From Corythucha ciliata (taxonomy: Eukaryota > Arthropoda > Insecta > Hemiptera > Tingidae), in the NCBI GenBank assembly GCA_038030265.1, contig CM075943.1:23622001-23686000 (forward strand): a stretch of 64,000 bases of DNA, in the 5' to 3' direction. Shown one piece after another: positions 57,901 through 64,000 of the stretch. A model generated the notes under the pieces. It was given only the letters and a program-made list of their open reading frames with translations, made no database searches and was not told where the DNA came from. The position numbers were made by a program, and so were the translations under genes. Position 1 is the stretch's first letter. Each line of letters begins with the position of its first letter.

Positions 57901-59519
57901 ATAAAAACAGTTTCCGCGAGTTTTAACAACCAACCCGTCATTAGTTTAACAAGGCTCTGCAAATGGGTGCCACCCCAGCACCGCACCACTCGCCCGGTAC
58001 TTTGATCCCACCAGTGTTCCGCCAATTAACTATCGCAAGCACTCTGTTGAGCTAATATTTTGAGATGTTAAATGTAGTAATTACACACGTTCTAGCAGTA
58101 GTAAATCGTCACGTTTGGCACACATAAAAAACGGGGAAGAAAACGCCATGGCTACTGTTCACGTTCTACTTTTTAAGGGGGAAGTGGGAAAACCCAGTCG
58201 CCAACTAGGAATTGTACCCCCCCCCCCCGCCGTTAATGAGTTTGATTGATTGACGTGGAAGACATAACTGCCATTGTGAGCTTAATTTTAGAAATTAAAA
58301 ATTATTAAACTAGGATGAAAGTTAACGTTCCATCCCTTTCCAGCATAATAAAAAGTTAAAACCGTTCAATTCTAGGAAATCACACTAACCTCGAGATTTG
58401 AACTCAACACCGTGTACTCAATACCTCGTTCTTTGAGGTACTGCTTCAAGTATTGAGCTACGTCGGGCGGCGCGATCAAATCGGTCGAACGGTTGATCAG
58501 TGGTGGTTTCCAAAATTCCAACTCGGGCTCATCCTCTAAATTCCGCAAATCCTGCAGTTTGATTTCAGTGTCGGGCGTGACACGGACCATTTGGTAACCC
58601 TTGTATGACCTCGCGGGTCGCGGTGGTGGTGACCGTTTTTTCGCCGTCGTCGACGCGTCCTCCTCAGCGGCGCTGCCGGTCAAGTCGTAGCCGATTTTTA
58701 AATTGTTTGGCTTATCGGACTCTGACAAACAAAAATTATTTTGTAAAAAAACGTTAAAAGCAATTGACAAGAAAATACGATCATTTTTCAAGTTAAAAAA
58801 TTTGACCCCTAACCCGCCTCCCCCTCATTTTCCAGGCATCATTCATGGACTGCTCGGCTGGGACGCGGGACCGAGAATAGTGACATTCAGTCCCCTCCCC
58901 CACCTACCCACTAACAATGAAAAAGGCGCTTCGCCTGAGTATGATGTACGAGAAGCTGAAAACGGTGTAAGTCACGGTCCGGAAGGTGCTCGTTATTCGT
59001 AATTTTTTCATGAAAAAATAAAAGAAAAAACGTCTCCATTGTCCCGTCGTCTAACAGGTGAACTGACATACTCGTTCTATAGCGATGAAAACAAAATTTC
59101 ACCTTTTTTTGCTAGTGAATTTTTACAGATAAAAAATAGTACGGATTTCGTACTAAAAGATTCGTAAAGATACGGAAAGAGACAAAATGGACCGAAGTCG
59201 GTAAGCTGAAGAATAGACAACATTTTTACACAAACTAGACGCAAATATTTTCTCTGTTAAATGACTTCTTTGCTTTGTAAGACAAATGAAGACGTGGGAC
59301 ACACCAGTTGCACCTTCAAGGACTCAGTTTAGACAGAAGGATGCAAAACATTGACTTACGCCCTGTGAAAAAACCGAAAAGCATTTCAACCGCCGACTCA
59401 AACCAACCGAACACCGACGATAAAACTGACACATCACGGGGTACCGATGCCGAACTGACCGGTCCGGCGGCAAAAATCAAAGTCGTAACCGTCGCTACGG
59501 CGAGACACTTGAACAGCAT
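54909..59519 (-). CDS. Secreted M14 zinc carboxypeptidase, carboxypeptidase B-like zymogen, 7 exons, 511 aa
   Basis: Exons on the minus strand: 59519-59360, 58721-58390, 56252-56144, 56052-55900, 55830-55602, 55542-55169 and 55087-54909, joining in frame to 511 codons. The first exon encodes a signal peptide ([19 protein letters not shown]). An activation-peptide region follows ([20 protein letters not shown]). The catalytic domain starts near [15 protein letters not shown]. Zinc ligands are His254 and Glu257 ([10 protein letters not shown]) and His397 (TLHAYSQM); the catalytic Glu472 is in YTLELRDKG. The pocket residue matching bovine position 255 is Asp456 (SSDDW), as in carboxypeptidase B, which predicts cleavage of C-terminal Lys or Arg. 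At 511 aa it is longer than usual (about 420) because of an extra Pro/Ser-rich stretch (about 55-110) before the propeptide. An internal segment [15 protein letters not shown] is an unusual acidic insertion. Confidence 0.93.
56260..58389 (-). other. Intron 2 of the carboxypeptidase gene
   Basis: A 2.1-kb intron with a G-run near 56866-56877, a C-run near 58219-58229, and one copy of the six-copy dispersed motif (57449-57475). Nothing coding was seen. Confidence 0.55.
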
Positions 59520-61312
59520 AATCGTGCGAGATGTGTGGTGGGCCTATACTCGAGGAGCTTCATGCCCCGGCTATTTCCCTACAAAACAGCCGCGAAGTTT
59601 TTTTCTAATTCGTTGTCGTCGCCTTCTTCTACATCGCCCCCAGGGAGGGGGAGGGGGTTCCACAGCCCCCAAGCTTCTTGGCCCCGTCAGCAACTGGACC
59701 GGGCATGTCGGTCGGTCCCCACTAGATGTGGCACACTTTTTCACTTATCCTCCTTAGAAGGGGTCTGAAGTGAAAGTGCCATTTTACAGTTGTATTTTTT
59801 TTTTTTTTTTTCATTGTTAATTCGAATCTTATTGTCATTCGTTTGATGGTTACAAACTGATTAATAAACTTATCATCGACGAGGTTTTACGGTCAGAATA
59901 ACGTGTCAGAGAGAAAATCACTTCCGTCACAAGACATTAATAGTTTCACCTTCACTTGCACGACGTATCCTGAGAGTCATCTCTCCAGCTCCTTTGCCCC
60001 GAATCATTAATTACACTTTCTTCAGATCCTAAAAAAAAGATTCAATTCGTCATGCCTTGCAACGGTCGAAAGTGATTCATTCCAAAAAATACGAGTATGT
60101 TTAATGGGATTTCTTGATGATTTTAAAACAAGAATTCTGGCCCATTTTTGCGGGGTTTCTCCTACCATTACCGATTTAAATAGGCCAAAAAACTCAATTC
60201 TACATTCCTGAGGCTATTAAAATAAATGGAATGAGTGAAAAAGAAGCAAGTGAAAAAAATTAAATGGTGAAAGAAGGACATGCGTGTTTATTTCGACCGG
60301 TGTAGTTCCACTAGTATCGTGTATTTGTTATAAGAACAGCCCCTCAAATATATGAATATATAGAATAGACATTTTAGTTGTGAGTGGGGTGTGGGTTGGC
60401 TCCCGGTCATCACTCTGAGTCCAAGGCGCCTAAGTCGATACTGATTTACACTACGCAACACCCGAGTTTGAGGGTCATTTTTGGAAGACTCAGTTCGTTA
60501 CCACTATCCTCCCTCCCAGGGTGCTCGCACAAACTGGACGATTCCGAAATACTTGAACTTCCTGCTACCGTCACCAACTCTTTCCCTCCATCCTGAGAGA
60601 TTCCTTAGTCCTTATAGCCTTCTCCGGTCTTACCGCGAATCCCATCACCGCGCACCATACCTTTTCCTCACATGTACCTACCGCCTGATAATTCATTGTG
60701 CAACAACTACTCAAGTCCTTCCCCCTAATCACAATCCCGGGTAGCCAAACGATTTTAAACCAATTTTTTCCGTATGTGAAGTAGTGCCTGCCGGTTAACG
60801 TGTATCACAACGTCAACCTCACCTCTGAATCGATAGGCTGAATTCCACTGACCATGCCCTCGGCACAAAAATCCCGGCCAGCGGCCACTGACTTTTCATC
60901 CCCCCAGAGCCGTCTGTGGAGCACTCCAGCTATACCTGTCTTGCTCCACGCCCTCATAGCCCTCTCCGGTTATCCAGTTCACGTTAGGCGGTCCTCCTAT
61001 CGAAGCTTTGTGTCTTGCACCTGTACCGATGTCATGCCGAACCGCGACACTGAAATTGGAGGATTCGGTCCTGGATATGGGCACAAATGCTAAAGCCCAC
61101 GAGCCGAGCCGCTCGTTGGAGGCTCTGAGCGTGTTCTGAGCATTTCAGAACACGCTCGCTGAAATTTTGTTTCTCTCGAGCCGGGGGAAAACTGTGAGCA
61201 TGGGACGAGTGGAGAGCTGCCGCAGTGTATTATTTTATTTATTATTTCTCAGTGGAAGTTCTGACATAGTGACCAAGAGTTTGTAGGCCGGAGGTGCGAC
61301 GACGGTTTCATG
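59520..61312. other. Region upstream of the carboxypeptidase gene; no gene seen
   Basis: Contains the promoter side of the minus-strand carboxypeptidase gene, but no convincing core promoter was recognised. A T-run lies at about 59797-59811. Plus-strand open frames at 60384-61093 show no known motif. Confidence 0.4.
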
Positions 61313-61596
61313 CAGAAAAAAGGAGAGACGTTCACGTCGCGTAAAGATTACTTTATTACGGGACCGGTTTCAGCTGCTGCCAGCCATCTTCAACCATTAT
61401 ATAACATAAAACAATAAATAATTAGCTAAAAGCCATACCCCTTCAAAAAACAAAGGCAAGGCTTGCGGAACCGTGAACCAAGATCAAATAAATGATCCTA
61501 TTTATTTTATGATCCGATTTTATTTGATCTTGGTTCACGGTTCCGGAAGCCTTGCCTTTGTTTTTTGAAGGGGTATGGCTTTTAGCTAATTATTTA

Positions 61597-61744
61597 GGCC
61601 CGATTTCACCAACTTCTTAAACCAAGATCAACAACTAATCGCGATTACAATGTAAAAGCTTGTATCAGAATTCATACGGGTCGCTATTGGCAACTAATCA
61701 CGATCAACTTTAAACGAGATCAATTTTGTTGGTGAAAATGGGCC
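61597..61744. mobile_element. 148-bp Harbinger-like MITE with TTA target duplication
   Basis: Ends GGCCCGATTTCACCAAC and, inverted, GTTGGTGAAAATGGGCC. Flanked by TTA at 61594-61596 and 61745-61747. The uninterrupted left arm of the host palindrome shows the empty site with a single TTA. Confidence 0.85.
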
Positions 61745-63090
61745 TTATTGTTTTATGTTATAATATAAAGCCCTGTACACACGGAGACTTTACTGTCCTG
61801 TCTTGTATTGTAGGTGGCGTTAAAAGTAGTTAAAAACATTAAAAGTGAAGTTTTAGGTTTGTTTGGTTGAATGGTAGTTCAAGAAATTGAACTATTTCTT
61901 TTTTATTATCCCCCCTTCGAAGCCCATGGAAGGCTTAGTATGAAATTATTCGCACATAATTATTTGAAGCATTTGTATTACCCCCTCTCTTAAATCCCTC
62001 TGCTGAAGTGAAACAAAAAACCAAAATGCTTCGTTTGAACCAAGTTTGAACACTGAAATATATTGCCATTAATAATATGGGCAGACAAGTACTTGAGCAA
62101 GAAATGTCCGACTTTTTCCCAGATTTGTTTCAAGACCTTTTTTTCATGCAACATTCTACCTTCTAGGGGTTTGGGGAACTGAACAGATGATACCTCGATC
62201 CCCGTCCTATCGCCCCTCGTCTTCTTTTCTCTTCTTAATCATGCATTTATTAAATTATGTACCTACTTAATTAAAATAGGGCCATCAATATGCGTGGGTG
62301 ACAGGAGATTTTTAAAAAGGGCCAAACAGTAAAAAAGTATGTCGTGTGCCTCCCGGACAGAATATCGGGCAAAGAATGGGTGCCCAGATTGGCAAGGACG
62401 ATACTTGAGTCTTGGCTACTACGCAGGGTATAGAGCTGTGTTTGCTGTCATGATAGGCAAAGCCTGCGCCGTCTGATGGCCACAAGGTTAAAGGTCTGAA
62501 CTTCTGGGCCCTTAACTTGATCAGTCGCTGAAAGAGTCTTCACCGTTCAGTAATTTAGTATATTGAACTTGACTCAATAAACTCTACATGCAAAGAAGCT
62601 GAGGTTCCCGTTCCGTCAAGTCGAATATTTTATTATGTTCTGCGGAATGAGCACGAGGAGCTTGAACTCGTGACTCGAGGACTGTATCTCTCCTTAATGT
62701 CCTCCAAGATTCTTTGATAAAATGGTACGAATACTGTGATTCAAAGAAATCTTCACCATTCTCAGTCTGAGGATCTGGTCGATTAAATCATCCGCTGAGT
62801 AATGCGAGGCAGCGAGGCTCCCTGGTTTCAATAGATTGTGAGTTCAACAATACCTTGTTTCTTCAAACATTGTTTTAAACTCTCGATTTGAGTTTCTTTT
62901 AACGGATTCATGAAAAATAATGCTTCCCGGCTCTTTTTTCTGTTTTCCAATCTTACGGTTGATGGAGTTGGCGACTGCTTCAACCACCAACTAGTAGCGA
63001 CCCATGCCTACGTAACATCACCAATTCGAAACCAAATCTGTTCATACCGGCAGCGAGTGTAATTTACGGCGAGCTCTCTCATTGAAGAAC

Positions 63091-63427
63091 AAGGCTGGTC
63101 GTTCACTGGGAGCGTTTTCGAGCGGCGCGAAAACGAGCGTACATCTAAAAGGTTTGAATTGAATGCCCCGGATAGCCCGGAGCTGAATAGTACCTGGTCG
63201 CCGCGGTGTCTTGGTGGTCTGAGAGCCGTACCGGAGATACGGTGTCCGGGTTCGATTCCCGCTCCGTGGCAGTTTCTTTTTCTCACGACACATAAAGCAC
63301 CATGTCACTGTTGTTTGTAAAAACTGTAGCTAAGCCGGCAGTGGTCGATGTCACATTAAATTCAAGGCTTTGGAATGTACGCTCGTTGTAGCGCCGCTCG
63401 AAAACGCTTCCAGGGGACGACCGGCCT
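63091..63427. repeat. 337-bp inverted-repeat element around a tRNA-like sequence
   Basis: The left arm (63091-63144: AAGGCTGGTCGTTCACTGGG, GCGTTTTCGAGCGGCG) and right arm (63375-63427) are inverted copies with a few differences. They enclose the tRNA-like stretch. Nested within the 2.09-kb transposon. Confidence 0.7.
63200..63270 (+). pseudogene. tRNA-like sequence (pseudo-tRNA or SINE-type pol III core)
   Basis: Seventy-one bases fold as a cloverleaf: acceptor GCCGCGG/CCGTGGC (one G-T), D stem TCTT/GAGA, perfect anticodon stem CCGTA/TACGG, and T arm with GGGTTCGATTCCC (a strong B box). The 7-base loop CCGGAGA would put GGA (Ser) as anticodon, but position 33 is C rather than U, the long variable arm of tRNA-Ser is absent, and the first T-stem pair is C-C. 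A functional tRNA is unlikely; a tRNA-derived mobile sequence is more likely. Confidence 0.55.
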
Positions 63428-64000
63428 AAGGGAAATGGCTCCAAATAAAGAACGCTTGATGAGACGGCGACATTCTATACTCCTCCCTCTATCATGATAT
63501 CAGGATTTGTGCTCGATGTTATCCTATCTCCGGCGTAAAAGTGCTTAAGAATCCTTCCATGTTACCGAACGTACATTATTCCAACAGAAATTGTTTATTT
63601 TCAGACCCCAAAAGTTAATCCCATTTTGTATGTCCTGTCCTCCTTATTTGTTCACAGGGCTAATGGAGAAGCGGTATTTCCAAGCTGGGTTTCCATGGTA
63701 GGGAGAAAGGAGATATTTTTACAAAATTTCTCCGTTTTTTCTTGTTTTTTTCGTAGAAACATATGATTTTTATACTTTTTGACATCACGACAAACGAACA
63801 ATCCTAAAAATCTTGAAAATTTCATGACAGGACAGAAAAGTCTCCGTGTGTACAGGGCTTAATGGTTGAAGATGGCTGGCAGCAGCTGAAACCGGTCCCG
63901 TAATAAAGTAATCTTTACGCGACGTGAACGTCTCTCCTTTTTTCTGTCTGACATAGTCGCTCGCGGGTGCATTATGAGCCCATAAATTGAAATGGTTTTT

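Larger units (their letters stand above)
61769..63859. mobile_element. 2.09-kb non-autonomous DNA transposon with TAA target duplication
   Basis: Ends AGCCCTGTACACACGGAGAC, inverted at the right end (63826-63859). Flanked by TAA at 61766-61768 and 63860-63862. No transposase is recognisable in the interior, which itself contains a smaller palindromic element with a tRNA-like core. A 3-bp TWA target again points to a PIF/Harbinger-type transposase acting in trans. Confidence 0.75.
61313..63946. mobile_element. Near-perfect palindromic element interrupted by two later insertions
   Basis: The left arm (61313 to about 61495) starts CAGAAAAAAGGAGAGACG. The right arm is its complement but lies in three pieces: about 61520-61596, 61745-61768 and 63860-63946. 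Removing the two insertions (61597-61744 and 61769-63859, each with one target copy) restores a palindrome that matches the left arm nearly base for base. The arms include ACCGGTTTCAGCTGCTGCCA and GCCATCTTCAACCAT, a motif also in the Jockey-like 3' UTR near 41.1 kb. Confidence 0.85.

Noticed and set aside
63200..63270. Functional tRNA-Ser(GGA)
   Set aside because: C at position 33, no long variable arm, and a mismatch in the T stem; embedded in a mobile repeat.

Overview
This is eukaryotic nuclear DNA, almost certainly from an arthropod. It contains spliced genes with GT-AG introns, a takeout/JHBP-family secreted protein (a family known from arthropods), a protostome-type Lrrk with ankyrin repeats, and a dense load of Mag-like Ty3/gypsy, Jockey-like and palindromic non-autonomous elements. 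I cannot fix the order; an insect or a crustacean both fit. Introns are AT-rich and full of homopolymer runs, degenerate minisatellites and foldback elements.

Layout. (1) 1-5.7 kb: a five-exon plus-strand gene for a sphingomyelin synthase-family enzyme (403 aa model). (2) 6.2-32.9 kb: one very large plus-strand gene for the Roco kinase Lrrk. I could join 44 exons into a 2493-residue model with the order ankyrin - LRR - Roc GTPase - COR - kinase - WD40. Its three large introns (6.6-9.6, 15.6-21.7 and 23.4-27.9 kb) hold foldback elements and minisatellites. (3) 33-53 kb: a repeat-rich gene desert. It has a gag fossil, a 54-bp tandem array, an RNase H fossil, a second copy of a 2-kb composite repeat also present in an Lrrk intron, and an intact 4.6-kb LTR retrotransposon (41552-46148) inserted into a dead minus-strand Jockey-like element. 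An intact non-LTR ORF1 lies just beyond. (4) 53.4-59.5 kb: two convergent genes, a six-exon takeout-like secreted protein (+, 253 aa) and a seven-exon carboxypeptidase B-like zymogen (-, 511 aa). (5) 59.5-64 kb: no gene seen; a large palindromic element whose right arm was hit by two TWA-targeting transposons, one of which carries a MITE with a tRNA-like core.

The four host genes have no obvious shared pathway: membrane sphingolipid synthesis, a cytosolic GTPase-kinase, a secreted hydrophobic-ligand carrier and a secreted protease. The most distinctive biology is in the repeats: TA-rich hub repeats repeatedly joined to large inverted-repeat elements, several degenerate minisatellites built on similar units, and C-runs at the 5' ends of many introns. 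Exon borders were read by eye from splice motifs and reading-frame continuity; no transcript evidence was available.
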